DNA from: Anaeromonas frigoriresistens
Lineage (GTDB): Bacteria > Bacillota > Clostridia > Tissierellales > SIT17
NCBI RefSeq assembly: GCF_016820655.1
Contig: NZ_WSFT01000031.1
Location: 62,001 to 126,000, forward strand
Length of the DNA stretch: 64,000 nt
Direction: 5' to 3'
Notes under the pieces: model-generated
The model's database searches: none
What the model was told of the DNA's origin: nothing
The model's input: the letters and a program-made list of their open reading frames with translations, nothing else
Part shown: positions 1 through 9,635 of the stretch, in pieces
Layout: each line of letters begins with the position of its first letter
Position numbering within the stretch: position 1 is the stretch's first letter
Made by a program: the position numbers and the translations under genes

Positions 1-883
1 GATTATTTCCTTTATATACTACTCCTTTTAGTAACTCTCCATCACTTATTCCAGTAGCTGCAAAAAATGCTTCATCACCCTTTACTAGATCATCTAGCAT
101 AAGTATTCTATCTATTTCATCTTGAGTAAGACCTAAGTCCTTACATCTTTCCATTTCTTCGTCACTTCTAACATTTAGCTGTCCTTGCATATCTCCACCT
201 AAGCATTTTAGTGCCGCAGCGGTTATAACTCCTTCAGGAGCTCCACCGATACCCATAAGCATATCTACTCCAGTATCATCAAAACATGTAGCTAAACTAG
301 CTGCCACATCTCCTTCTCCAAATAGCTTTATTCTAGCTCCTATTCTCCTGATTTCCTTTATCAATTCATAATGTCTAGGTCTATCTTGGATTATAACTGT
401 TAAATCAGATATATCTTTATCTAATGCTTCAGCTACAGCCTTAATATTCTCTTCTACAGGAGCCTCTATATCTATTTTACCTTTAGCCTTAGGACCTACA
501 GCTATTTTCTTCATATATGTATCTGGCGCATGTAATAAACAACCTCTTGGGGCCATAGCTATTACAGCTATTGCATTAGGTAATCCCTTTGCTACTAATG
601 TAGTACCATCTAATGGATCTACAGCTATATCTACTTCCATAGCATCCTCATTTCCCGCTCCTATCTCTTCTCCTATAAATAGCATTGGTGCTTTATCCTT
701 CTCTCCTTCACCAATAACCACTGTACCTCTTATATCTGCTAGATCAAAAGCTCCTCTCATTCCATCTACTGCTGCTTGATCTGCTGCTATCTTATTTCCT
801 CTACCCATATATTTGGCAGCTGCTAGCGATGCTATCTCTGTAACTCTAACTAAAGACATGGCTAAATTTCTATCAAGTTTCAT
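1..883 (-). CDS. glpX: Fructose-1,6-bisphosphatase class II, GlpX (3' end outside window)
   Basis: Hydrolyses fructose-1,6-bisphosphate to fructose-6-phosphate in gluconeogenesis. About 294 N-terminal residues are visible on the minus strand, and the C-terminus lies beyond base 1. The reading starts MKLDRNLAMSLVRVTEIA and contains the GlpX metal/phosphate motifs VIGEGEKDKAPML, VDIAVDPLDGTTL and the late segment GIGGAPEGVITAAALK, all typical of the lithium-sensitive phosphatase fold. An in-frame ATG lies 9 nt upstream at 892, but the AAAGG ribosome site is correctly spaced only for 883. It is divergent from the VanY-like gene, with a 229-bp AT-rich gap that holds their promoters. The product suits the glycogen operon nearby, since it supplies hexose phosphate. 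Confidence 0.95.
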   Translation of the reverse strand, partial: MKLDRNLAMSLVRVTEIASLAAAKYMGRGNKIAADQAAVDGMRGAFDLADIRGTVVIGEGEKDKAPMLFIGEEIGAGNEDAMEVDIAVDPLDGTTLVAKGLPNAIAVIAMAPRGCLLHAPDTYMKKIAVGPKAKGKIDIEAPVEENIKAVAEALDKDISDLTVIIQDRPRHYELIKEIRRIGARIKLFGEGDVAASLATCFDDTGVDMLMGIGGAPEGVITAAALKCLGGDMQGQLNVRSDEEMERCKDLGLTQDEIDRILMLDDLVKGDEAFFAATGISDGELLKGVVYKGNN

Positions 884-1112
884 CCGATTCATCCTTTCAA
901 TCTTTATATTATTTAATATTTTTTCCCTATTGTATGTTACTTTATCATATAAAGTATACTTTTATAGCAGTCTTTAGTCAAATAATTTCCCTGGTAAATC
1001 TTAATAGTATGTAAAATAAGTCTAACTTTGTTATAATAGTAAATAATATAATTTAAATATTGCATATTATAAAACTTACATTAAAGTTTTGACTTAATTA
1101 AGGAGGATAAAT

Positions 1113-1925
1113 ATGAAAAAATTACTAATGATGATATCCATTCTAGTATTTATATCCATAAGTGGATGTGGAATAGTAGATAATGATACTAATGATATAG
1201 AAGATACACCAAAGGAAGAAGAACCAGAAGAGCCTAACGATAAAGATGATAAAGATCAGGCTAATAATGAAGACAAAGAGCCAGTAGAAAAGGAGCCTTA
1301 CTTAGAATCTACTATAAGAACCGATTCTGATGGTAAAAATATAGTGACAAATCCTTCAGATATAATTGTATTAGTTAATAAAAATAGAAATCTTCCTTCT
1401 GATTATGAGCCAGAGGATTTAATCTCCCCTGGAACTCCTTTCCGTCAAGGACAGGATAGTCCTGTAAGATTTATGAGGGAAGAGGCAGGACTTGCTTTAA
1501 GGGAAATGTTTGCTGCAGGAGAAGAAGCAGGATTTATATACTATGGAAGATCCGGATATCGATCCTATCAAATCCAGCAAATATTATTTAATAATTATGC
1601 AGAGGCCCATGGTGAAGAGGCTGCTAATAAATTTAGTGCCCGCCCTGGCCAAAGTGAACATCAAACCGGTTTAGTTATGGATATTACAAGTGAAGTAGCC
1701 AATTTTGATCTTACTGAAGAATTTGGTGAAACAGAAGATGGAAAGTGGCTACAAGAAAATGCCCATAGATTTGGTTTTATCCTCCGATATCCTAAGGGAA
1801 AAGAAGATATTACAGGATATCAGTATGAGCCTTGGCATTACAGATATGTAGGTAAAGAAATGGCAAAAGAGGTATATGAATTAGATGTAACTTTAGAAGA
1901 ATATTTCAAGGACTACTATAATTAG
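1113..1925 (+). CDS. D-alanyl-D-alanine carboxypeptidase lipoprotein, VanY/peptidase M15B type
   Basis: Predicted to trim the terminal D-alanine from peptidoglycan stem peptides at the outer face of the membrane. The 270-aa protein has a lipoprotein signal peptide ending in the lipobox ISGC (Cys about residue 19), then an acidic Glu/Asp/Lys-rich linker (about 23-60), then the M15B domain. Zinc-site motifs are visible: SARPGQSEHQTGLVMDI (SxHxxGxAxD type) and EPWHYRYVG (the WHxR/Y ligand). AAGGAGG precedes the ATG by a standard spacing. It stands alone, with a terminator that overlaps its stop codon. Whether it contributes to glycopeptide tolerance or only to wall maturation cannot be told; no vanA/vanX neighbours are present. 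Confidence 0.9.
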   Translation: MKKLLMMISILVFISISGCGIVDNDTNDIEDTPKEEEPEEPNDKDDKDQANNEDKEPVEKEPYLESTIRTDSDGKNIVTNPSDIIVLVNKNRNLPSDYEPEDLISPGTPFRQGQDSPVRFMREEAGLALREMFAAGEEAGFIYYGRSGYRSYQIQQILFNNYAEAHGEEAANKFSARPGQSEHQTGLVMDITSEVANFDLTEEFGETEDGKWLQENAHRFGFILRYPKGKEDITGYQYEPWHYRYVGKEMAKEVYELDVTLEEYFKDYYN

Positions 1926-1937
1926 TAGTCCTTTTTT
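1910..1937 (+). terminator. Rho-independent terminator of the VanY-like gene
   Basis: Perfect 9-bp stem GGACTACTA/TAGTAGTCC (1910-1918 and 1923-1931) with a 4-nt loop followed by six T. The stop codon TAG lies inside the descending arm. Confidence 0.9.
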
Positions 1938-2065
1938 ATTACAAAAAAATAGGACAAAAAGTCATATTTAAAAACAAAAATCTATACTATATTATAAGGG
2001 CTTGTATTCAATAAACAGAGGAGATATCTGCTTATATAACTTGAATTAACAAAGGGGTGATTAAA

Positions 2066-3973
2066 TTGAAAGATACAGGAGAAAAGTTTTTTTATATTAA
2101 AAATGAAGATTTAGATGTTCATTTATTTCATGAAGGGACCTTTCATAAAAGTTATAAGTTTTTAGGTGCTCATCCTATAGAAGATGATACAGCCATTAGA
2201 TTTGTAGTGTGGGCTCCAAGAGCTAAATCAGTTAATTTAATGGGTGATTTTAATGATTGGGATGATAATAATCTTCCTTTAAAAAGAATAGAAAACACTG
2301 GTCTTTGGAGTATATGTGTAAAGGATGTAAAGGAATTTGATAATTATAAGTACAGAATACTCTCAGCTAAAGATGAAGTTAGAATAAAGGCAGACCCTTA
2401 TGCTTTCTATGCTGAAGAAAGACCTTTAACAGCTTCAAAGTATTACGACATTAGAGGGTTTGAGTGGAAAGATGATAAATGGATGGATAAAAGAAAGAAT
2501 GAGGATTCACAAGAAAATCCCATGATCATATACGAAGTGAATTTATGTTCCTGGAAGAAAAAAGAGGATGGGTCTTTGTACTCCTATAGGGAGCTAGCTG
2601 ACGAATTAGTAAAATATGCCAAGTATATGGGATTTACCCATATAGAACTAATGCCTATAACTGAACATCCCTATGATGGATCTTGGGGATATCAAAACAC
2701 AGGATATTTTGCTCCTACTTCCCGCTTCGGCACTCCTAAAGATTTTATGTATTTCGTAGATAGATGCCATAGAGCAGATCTTGGGGTGATAATAGACTGG
2801 GTTCCTGTCCATTTTACAAAAGATGATCATGGTCTAGCAAGATTTGATGGGACCTATTGCTATGAATCCTCAGACTATATCAAGGCAGAAAATGAAGCAT
2901 GGGGAACATTAAATTTTGACTTTCATAAACCAGAAGTATTTAGCTTTTTAATTTCCAGTGCCTTATATTGGATGGATTATTATCATATAGATGGCATCAG
3001 AGTCGATGCTGTAGCTTATATGATTTATCATGATTCATATGGAAAAGATATCAAAAATATTTATGGTGGAAGAGAAAATCTACAAGCCATAGACTTTATA
3101 AAGAAACTAAATAGTGCAGCGAAAAAATATTTTCCTCATGTTTTAATGATAGCGGAAGAATCAACCACCTGGCCTAAGCTCACATATCCAGTAGAGGTTG
3201 GAGGATTAGGATTTGATTATAAATGGAATATGGGTTGGATGAATGACATATTAGAATATATGGAGACAGATCCCTTATTTAGAAAGGGTAATCAAAAAGC
3301 ATTGACCTTCAGTATTGATTATGCCTTTTCAGAAAATTTCTTATTACCCCTAAGTCATGATGAGGTTGTCCATGGAAAAAAATCTTTAATAGATAAGATG
3401 CCAGGAGAATATAACGAGAAGTTTTCAAACTTAAGACTCCTATACCTCTATATGTTTACTCATCCTGGAAAGAAACTCCTATTTATGGGGGGAGAATTTG
3501 CTCAATTCGTTGAATGGAATGAATGGAAAGAACTTGACTGGTTCTTATTAGAATATGATAAGCATATAGAACTGCAAAAATTCATAAAGGAACTTAATAA
3601 ATTATATACCAGAGAAGAAGCTTTGTATTCTATCGATAATAAACCCCAGGGGTTTAATTGGATAGAACATACAAATCATCAAGAAAGCATCATAGCTTTT
3701 GAAAGAATAAGTAAAAAAGGCGAAAAAATTATTGGTATCTTCAACTTTACTCCTGTTAAAAGGAAAGATTATTCCATTGGAGTAGATCAAGAAGGAATAT
3801 ATAAAACGATAATGACCAGTGATCATACAAGATATGGCGGTAATACAAAAAGGGTTAAATCCTATAAGACCTATGCTGAACCAAAGCATGAAAGGGACTA
3901 TAGTATCAGAGTGTATTTACCCGCGCTAGGTGGATTACTTCTTAAAATAAAGGGAGGTCTTAATGATGGATGA
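2066..3973 (+). CDS. glgB: 1,4-alpha-glucan branching enzyme
   Basis: Introduces alpha-1,6 branches into glycogen. The roughly 635-aa protein has an N-terminal CBM48 domain ([20 protein letters not shown]), then a GH13 barrel with [16 protein letters not shown], the nucleophile strand [13 protein letters not shown], the acid/base region IAEESTTWP and [15 protein letters not shown]. It lacks the long N1 domain of the enterobacterial type, as is common in Bacillota. The start is taken as TTG at 2066 because AGGGG lies 8 nt upstream; the in-frame GTG at 2057 overlaps that ribosome site. First gene of the five-gene glycogen operon; its 3' end overlaps glgC by 11 bp, implying translational coupling. 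Confidence 0.95.
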   Translation: MKDTGEKFFYIKNEDLDVHLFHEGTFHKSYKFLGAHPIEDDTAIRFVVWAPRAKSVNLMGDFNDWDDNNLPLKRIENTGLWSICVKDVKEFDNYKYRILSAKDEVRIKADPYAFYAEERPLTASKYYDIRGFEWKDDKWMDKRKNEDSQENPMIIYEVNLCSWKKKEDGSLYSYRELADELVKYAKYMGFTHIELMPITEHPYDGSWGYQNTGYFAPTSRFGTPKDFMYFVDRCHRADLGVIIDWVPVHFTKDDHGLARFDGTYCYESSDYIKAENEAWGTLNFDFHKPEVFSFLISSALYWMDYYHIDGIRVDAVAYMIYHDSYGKDIKNIYGGRENLQAIDFIKKLNSAAKKYFPHVLMIAEESTTWPKLTYPVEVGGLGFDYKWNMGWMNDILEYMETDPLFRKGNQKALTFSIDYAFSENFLLPLSHDEVVHGKKSLIDKMPGEYNEKFSNLRLLYLYMFTHPGKKLLFMGGEFAQFVEWNEWKELDWFLLEYDKHIELQKFIKELNKLYTREEALYSIDNKPQGFNWIEHTNHQESIIAFERISKKGEKIIGIFNFTPVKRKDYSIGVDQEGIYKTIMTSDHTRYGGNTKRVKSYKTYAEPKHERDYSIRVYLPALGGLLLKIKGGLNDG

Positions 3974-5099
3974 TAAAGTGGTTGCCATGTTGTTAGCTGG
4001 AGGACAGGGTTCAAGACTTAAAACCTTAACAAGTAAAATTGCAAAGCCAGCGGTTCCCTTTGGTGGAAAATATAGAATTATTGACTATGCTCTGAGTAAT
4101 GCTACAAACTCAGGTATAAGGGATATTGGAATTTTAACTCAGTATAAGCCCTTTTTATTAAATAGTCATATAGGAATAGGATCTTCATGGGATTTTGATA
4201 GGACTTTTGGAGGTTTGAAAATATTACCTCCCTTTACTTCAGAAGATGGCGGAAGATGGTATACCGGGACTGCCAATGCTATCTATGAAAATATTGATTT
4301 CATAGATAATCTAGCCCCAGAATACGTCTTGATATTATCAGGAGATCATATTTACAAAATGAATTATCAACATCTATTAGATGTTCATAAAGAAAACAAT
4401 GCCAATGTAACTATTTCTGTTCTAGAGGTTCCTTGGGAAGATACCTCTAGATTTGGAATAATAAATGTAGATAGAGATAAAAGAATAATTGAATTTGAAG
4501 AGAAACCAGAAAATGCAAAGAACAATATGGCCTCAATGGGAATATATATGTTCAATTGGAAGGATTTACGAGAATATTTAATTAAAGATAATGAAGATGA
4601 AAACTCAAGTAATGACTTCGGGAAAAATATATTACCTAAAATGTTGGATGACGGTAAGAGAATGTATGCTTGGGTCTTTGAAGATTATTGGAAAGATGTT
4701 GGTACAATAAGAAGCTATTGGGAAGCAAATATGGATTTATTGGATGAAAAAAACACCCTAAATCTCTATGATAGAGATTGGAGAATATATACTAAAAATA
4801 AAAATCTTCCTCCTCAACACATAGCTAAGAACTCAATAATAAAAAACTCTCTAGTTAATGAAGCCTGTGATGTAAAGGGAGAGGTTAAAAATAGTGTTTT
4901 ATTCAGTAATATAGTAATAGAAAAGGATGCAAAGATAAATAACTCGGTTATATTATCAAATTGTGTGATCAGATCTGGAGCTGAGGTAAATAATGCTGTA
5001 ATTTTAGAAGATATAACTATTGAAGTAGGATCAAAAATTGGAACAAAAAATGATGATAATATCTACTTAGTTTCTGATGAAGGTATTCTAATTGAATAG
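3963..5099 (+). CDS. glgC: Glucose-1-phosphate adenylyltransferase (ADP-glucose pyrophosphorylase), catalytic subunit
   Basis: Makes ADP-glucose from glucose-1-phosphate and ATP, the committed step of glycogen synthesis. 378 aa: an N-terminal nucleotidyltransferase domain with the AGGQGSRL nucleotide loop and the [19 protein letters not shown] sugar/metal segment, then a C-terminal left-handed beta-helix of hexapeptide repeats (about 290-370). AGGGAGG precedes the start. It is paired directly with glgD, as in Geobacillus/Clostridium GlgCD enzymes, where GlgC is catalytic. Confidence 0.96.
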   Translation: MMDDKVVAMLLAGGQGSRLKTLTSKIAKPAVPFGGKYRIIDYALSNATNSGIRDIGILTQYKPFLLNSHIGIGSSWDFDRTFGGLKILPPFTSEDGGRWYTGTANAIYENIDFIDNLAPEYVLILSGDHIYKMNYQHLLDVHKENNANVTISVLEVPWEDTSRFGIINVDRDKRIIEFEEKPENAKNNMASMGIYMFNWKDLREYLIKDNEDENSSNDFGKNILPKMLDDGKRMYAWVFEDYWKDVGTIRSYWEANMDLLDEKNTLNLYDRDWRIYTKNKNLPPQHIAKNSIIKNSLVNEACDVKGEVKNSVLFSNIVIEKDAKINNSVILSNCVIRSGAEVNNAVILEDITIEVGSKIGTKNDDNIYLVSDEGILIE

Positions 5100-5111
5100 G
5101 AGGTATATTGA

Positions 5112-6236
5112 ATGGATAGTTGTTTAGGTATCATTACCACAGGAGATATTGATTTCAATTTTGGTGTCCTTTGTAATCATAGGCCTGTCTATATGTTACC
5201 CTTTGGTGGAAGATATAGACTAGTTGATTTTGCCATTTCTAATATGGTTAATCATAACTTATCTACAATAGCATTATACACTGGAGAAAAGATAAATTCT
5301 ACAATGGATCATTTGGGTAATGGAGAGCCTTGGGACTTAAATAGAAGATTTAGTGGCTTGTTCCTCTTTGCACCTATGGTTGAAAAAGATCAAGGGATAC
5401 CCCTAGGTGACATATCTCAATTCTGCAGTACAGAAGAGTTTTTTAATAGAGTAAAAGAAGAGAATATTTTAGTTCGACATCCAAACTATCTAGCTAAGGT
5501 GAATTTAACTGAGGCCTATAAATACTTTATAGATTCTGAAGCTGATATCACCTTAATATATCATAAGTCTAAAGATACTGAAGGCAAATTAGTCAACTGC
5601 AATAAAATGTACTTAGACGAAGAAAGTAATCTCATAGATATTGGAATCAATCTAGGCACTGAAGAAACTTTTAATCATTTTATAAGAATGGCTTTTCTAA
5701 AGAAAGATGTATTTTTAAGATTAGTAAAAGAATCGAGAGAAAAAGGAGATCCAAAGTTCTTAATTGATGCTATAAGCCAATATAGAGGTAAACTCAAAAT
5801 AAATGCCTATGAATTTAAAGGTCATGTAGAAAGCATTAAGGACTTAAAGTCTTATTATGATGCTAATTTAAATTTATTAAAAGAAGATGTTTCTAAGGAA
5901 GTTTTCTATGAAGGAGGTCAAGTCTTTACTAAAACCAAGGATGAACCCTCCACCTATTATACTGATGAATCTAATGTAGAAAACTCCCTAGTCGCTAATG
6001 GTTGCATTATAAAAGGTAAAGTTGAAAACTCTATTATTTTTAGAGGAGTAAAAGTCGGTGAAAATGCTATAGTTAAAAATTCTATTATAATGCAAAAAAC
6101 TCAAATTCAAGATGGGGCTATTGTTGTAAATTCTATTATAGATAAAAGTGCCACCATTTCAGAAAAGGTGAATATTGCAGGAAGTTCTGCTATGCCTTAT
6201 ATAGTAGAGAGATATAGACATATCACCAATGATTAG
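5112..6236 (+). CDS. glgD: Glucose-1-phosphate adenylyltransferase regulatory subunit GlgD
   Basis: Paralogue of GlgC that forms the mixed GlgCD pyrophosphorylase. The 374-aa protein keeps the substrate-side strand RPVYMLPFGGRYRLVDFAISN and the C-terminal beta-helix, but the N-terminal AGGxGxRL loop is replaced by GIITTGDIDFNFGVLCN. This loss of the catalytic loop is characteristic of GlgD, which modulates rather than catalyses. It starts 12 nt after glgC behind AGGAGG and is followed by glgA after 14 nt. Confidence 0.95.
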   Translation: MDSCLGIITTGDIDFNFGVLCNHRPVYMLPFGGRYRLVDFAISNMVNHNLSTIALYTGEKINSTMDHLGNGEPWDLNRRFSGLFLFAPMVEKDQGIPLGDISQFCSTEEFFNRVKEENILVRHPNYLAKVNLTEAYKYFIDSEADITLIYHKSKDTEGKLVNCNKMYLDEESNLIDIGINLGTEETFNHFIRMAFLKKDVFLRLVKESREKGDPKFLIDAISQYRGKLKINAYEFKGHVESIKDLKSYYDANLNLLKEDVSKEVFYEGGQVFTKTKDEPSTYYTDESNVENSLVANGCIIKGKVENSIIFRGVKVGENAIVKNSIIMQKTQIQDGAIVVNSIIDKSATISEKVNIAGSSAMPYIVERYRHITND

Positions 6237-6250
6237 AAAGGATTGATATA

Positions 6251-7684
6251 ATGAAAATATTGTACTCAACTTCTGAAGCTGTTCCATTTATTAAAACAGG
6301 AGGTCTGGCAGATGTAGCCGGCTCCCTACCTATTGCTTTAAAAGAAAAAGGCAACGATGTTAGGGTGATAATGCCTCTTTATTCTAGTATATCTAAAGAA
6401 TATAAAGAAAAAATGAAAAAAATATGTGATTTCAATGTGGATCTAGGATGGAGAAGACAATATGCTGGAGTATTTTCTTATACATATAATGATGTTATTT
6501 ACTACTTTATAGACAACGAGTACTATTTTAAAAGAGATAAAATATATGGAGAATGGGATGATGGTGAGAGATTTATATTTTTCTCAAAGGTTATAGCCCT
6601 TTTACCTAAAATATTATCCTTTAAACCAGATATCGTCCATTCAAATGATTGGCACACTGGTTTAGTTCCTCTATATATAAAAGATTTTTCAAAGGGTGAT
6701 CCTTTTTATAAAGATATAAAAACAGTGTTCACTATTCATAATCTAAAATATCAAGGAGTCTTCCCTGTAGGTATATTGGAGGATGTTGCTGGATTACCCA
6801 TAGAATACTATATTGATGATGGAGTAAAATTTTATGATAATGTAAATTTCATGAAGGCTGGGATAGTATATTCTGATGCTCTAACTACGGTATCTAACTC
6901 TTATTCTGAGGAAATAAAATATCCTTATTTCGGAGAACAATTGGATGGTATTATAAGAGAAAATGAAGATAAGTTGGTAGGTATAGTAAACGGTATAGAT
7001 TGTACTAAATATGACCCTGCTACTGATAAGGCTCTATCTGAAAATTATAGTATAGAAACTCTACATAAGAAAAAAGAAAATAAAAGTGCCCTACAGAAAC
7101 TTTTTAACCTACCTCAAAGAGAGGATATTCCTCTAATAGGTATGGTATCTCGATTAGAATCAATGAAGGGACTAGATTTAGTTTCCCATATATTAGATGA
7201 ATTATTACAAGAGGACATTCAATTTGTGTTACTTGGAACTGGAGACAAAAAATATGAGAATATGTTTAATAATTTTAGTGAAAAATATCCTGATAAATTA
7301 ACTTCTAGAATTTACTTTAACGAAAAAGAAGCTCATTTAATATATGCTGGATCTGATATATTCCTTATGCCCTCTATGAAAGAACCCTGTGGGATATCCC
7401 AATTAATAGCCTTAAGATATGGATCTATACCTATAGTTCGAGAGGTGGGAGGACTTAAAGATACTATAACCCACTATAGTCAGTATACAGGGCAAGGAAA
7501 TGGCTTTAACTTTAAAAACTTTAATGCCCATGATCTTCTCTTTACTATTAAGGATGCTTTAAGTTTATATACTGATAGAGAAAAGTGGAAAAGATTAATG
7601 ATAAATGCAATGAACTCTAAAAATGATTGGGAGAAATCCTCAATAGAATATATTGAATTATATAATCACACAAAAGATAAGTAG
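6251..7684 (+). CDS. glgA: Glycogen synthase (ADP-glucose type)
   Basis: Extends alpha-1,4-glucan chains using ADP-glucose. 477 aa, GT5 family with a GT-B fold: the N-terminus has KTGGLADVAGSLP (the KxGGL ADP-glucose motif, residues about 15-27), the middle has HSNDWHTGLVPLY and TIHNLKYQGVFP, and the C-terminal domain has MPSMKEPCGISQLIALRYGSIPIVREVGGL with the catalytic E-x7-E arrangement. Its length is normal. It sits between glgD and the pullulanase gene with gaps under 15 nt. Confidence 0.96.
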   Translation: MKILYSTSEAVPFIKTGGLADVAGSLPIALKEKGNDVRVIMPLYSSISKEYKEKMKKICDFNVDLGWRRQYAGVFSYTYNDVIYYFIDNEYYFKRDKIYGEWDDGERFIFFSKVIALLPKILSFKPDIVHSNDWHTGLVPLYIKDFSKGDPFYKDIKTVFTIHNLKYQGVFPVGILEDVAGLPIEYYIDDGVKFYDNVNFMKAGIVYSDALTTVSNSYSEEIKYPYFGEQLDGIIRENEDKLVGIVNGIDCTKYDPATDKALSENYSIETLHKKKENKSALQKLFNLPQREDIPLIGMVSRLESMKGLDLVSHILDELLQEDIQFVLLGTGDKKYENMFNNFSEKYPDKLTSRIYFNEKEAHLIYAGSDIFLMPSMKEPCGISQLIALRYGSIPIVREVGGLKDTITHYSQYTGQGNGFNFKNFNAHDLLFTIKDALSLYTDREKWKRLMINAMNSKNDWEKSSIEYIELYNHTKDK

Positions 7685-7692
7685 GTGTATAT

Positions 7693-9603
7693 ATGGAAAA
7701 TAATATTTATACTGACAAAACCCTAGGAATGATATATGAAAAGGATAAAACAATTATTAGAGTATGGTCTCCTCTTAAGGAGGAGATCTCTTTAATTCTT
7801 TATCCTAATTCTAAGTCTTTTAAAAAAGAAGTATTACTTATGACAAAGGGTAAGGATGGAGTCCATGAGATAATTTTAAAAGGTGACTATAATGGATATT
7901 TTTATACTTTCTTAATAGATGAAAATAAGGAGGTAACAGACCCCTACTCCATTGGATCCTCTATGAATTCTACCCGTTCAGCTATAATAGATTTAAAAGA
8001 TACTAACCCTAAAGGATGGGATAATCACTCTATACCTGATATTAATTCTAAAAAGGATGCTATTATTTATGAAGTTCATATAAAGGACTTTACTTTTAGT
8101 AAAGCCTCTGGAGTAAAAGAAAGAGGAAAATATTTAGGATTTATAGAATATAACACAGATTATAAAGGATTTAAAACAGGTCTTAACCATCTAAAGGAGT
8201 TAGGAGTTACCCATATACACCTTATGCCTATATATGACTTCTTCACAGTAGATGAAGATAAAAAGAAGTTTTCTAGGAGTGACAACTATAACTGGGGCTA
8301 TGATCCTGAGTTATACAATGTTCCAGAAGGATCCTATGCTACAAATCCAGAAGATCCTATAACAAGAATAAAAGAATTAAAGACATTGATAATGACCTTA
8401 CATAATGAAGGATTCAAGGTAATAATTGATGTGGTATACAATCATACATATAAAAGTCAAGATTCGAATTTTAATATAATAATGCCTAATTATTATCATC
8501 GTTTAAATCCCAATGGAAGTTTCTCCAATGGATCTGGTACTGGAAATGAAATATCTTCTGAAAAGCCTATGGCTAGAAAATTCATAATAGACTCTCTATT
8601 ATATTGGGTAAAGGAATATAAAGTAGATGGATTTAGGTTTGACTTAATGGCCCTTATAGATATAGATACTATTGAACTAGCAATAGAAGAATTAAGAAGG
8701 ATAAATCCTGCTATACTCATATATGGAGAGTCCTGGACCGCTGCTAGCACTCCCCTTCCCTATGATAAACTTACCCTTAAAGGAAAGCAAAAGAAATTAT
8801 CTTTTGGATTTTTTAATGATAGATTTAGGGATGGAATCAAAGGAGATAATAATGGAATAAGTAAAGGATTTGTAGGGGGAAATACGGATTTGAAACTAGA
8901 TGTAGAGTCTGGTATAACAGGTTCTATTGATTATGACTATTTACATATTGGCTTTGCTAAAAAACCTATAGAATCGATAAATTATATAAACAGTCATGAT
9001 GATCTGATTGTGTATGATAAGTTTAAGAACACCTTCCCTCATATGGCAGAGGAGGATATTGAAAGATTAAATAGATTAGCCTTTAGTATAATTTTCTGTT
9101 CCCAAGGTATACCTTTTTTCCATGGAGGAAATGAGTTTTTGAGAACTAAATATATGATTCACAACACTTATAAATCTAATATAGAAATAAATCAAATAGA
9201 CTGGTCTCTAAAAGAAAAAAACATAAACTTTTTTAATTATTTTAAGGATTTAATCATTTTAAGAAAAACTTATGATGAGTTTAGGATTAATGATGTGAAA
9301 GAGATAAAGAAACGCTTAAAATTCTATCATTATACCAAGTCAGAAAATGTAATTGTATATACTATAGCTAAGGAAAATAATCACCTATTAATAATACATA
9401 ATAGTGAATTTTTCTCTATTGATATATCAAAGAATAATATACTTGAACACCTAAATACCTCCTATGGATTAGATAAAAAGAACCTTAGAGTTACCCCTAT
9501 ATTTACTAATGAAGGATTAATAAAAGACAAAACATCTATAGATTTAAAAGCTGAAAATCTAGAAATACCTTATTTTTCAACATATATTTATGACATAAAA
9601 TAA
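7693..9603 (+). CDS. pulA: Type I pullulanase / glycogen debranching enzyme
   Basis: Hydrolyses alpha-1,6 branches of glycogen or pullulan. The 636-aa protein has an N-terminal CBM48-like domain, the pullulanase signature NYNWGYDPELYNVPEGSYA and GH13 regions VIIDVVYNHT, DGFRFDLMALID (nucleophile Asp), IYGESWTA (acid/base Glu) and INSHDDLIVYDK. No signal peptide is visible, so it should act on intracellular glycogen. Last gene of the glycogen operon, closed by a strong palindromic terminator. No glycogen phosphorylase gene is in this operon. Confidence 0.93.
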   Translation: MENNIYTDKTLGMIYEKDKTIIRVWSPLKEEISLILYPNSKSFKKEVLLMTKGKDGVHEIILKGDYNGYFYTFLIDENKEVTDPYSIGSSMNSTRSAIIDLKDTNPKGWDNHSIPDINSKKDAIIYEVHIKDFTFSKASGVKERGKYLGFIEYNTDYKGFKTGLNHLKELGVTHIHLMPIYDFFTVDEDKKKFSRSDNYNWGYDPELYNVPEGSYATNPEDPITRIKELKTLIMTLHNEGFKVIIDVVYNHTYKSQDSNFNIIMPNYYHRLNPNGSFSNGSGTGNEISSEKPMARKFIIDSLLYWVKEYKVDGFRFDLMALIDIDTIELAIEELRRINPAILIYGESWTAASTPLPYDKLTLKGKQKKLSFGFFNDRFRDGIKGDNNGISKGFVGGNTDLKLDVESGITGSIDYDYLHIGFAKKPIESINYINSHDDLIVYDKFKNTFPHMAEEDIERLNRLAFSIIFCSQGIPFFHGGNEFLRTKYMIHNTYKSNIEINQIDWSLKEKNINFFNYFKDLIILRKTYDEFRINDVKEIKKRLKFYHYTKSENVIVYTIAKENNHLLIIHNSEFFSIDISKNNILEHLNTSYGLDKKNLRVTPIFTNEGLIKDKTSIDLKAENLEIPYFSTYIYDIK

Positions 9604-9635
9604 GATGGTAGGAATATTCCTACTATCTTATTTTA
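9601..9635. terminator. Bidirectional terminator between pulA and the CNNM/CBS gene
   Basis: A 15-bp stem with one G-T pair, TAAGATGGTAGGA/TCCTACTATCTTA, spans 9601-9630. It is T-rich after the plus-strand arm and lies between convergent genes, so it can serve both directions. Confidence 0.85.

Noticed and set aside
1113-1925. Part of a vancomycin-resistance cluster
   Set aside because: No vanH, vanA, vanX or vanR/S gene is adjacent; a lone VanY-like carboxypeptidase is common in wall metabolism.
5112-6236. Second catalytic ADP-glucose pyrophosphorylase
   Set aside because: The nucleotide loop AGGxGxRL is missing, which identifies GlgD rather than a duplicate GlgC.
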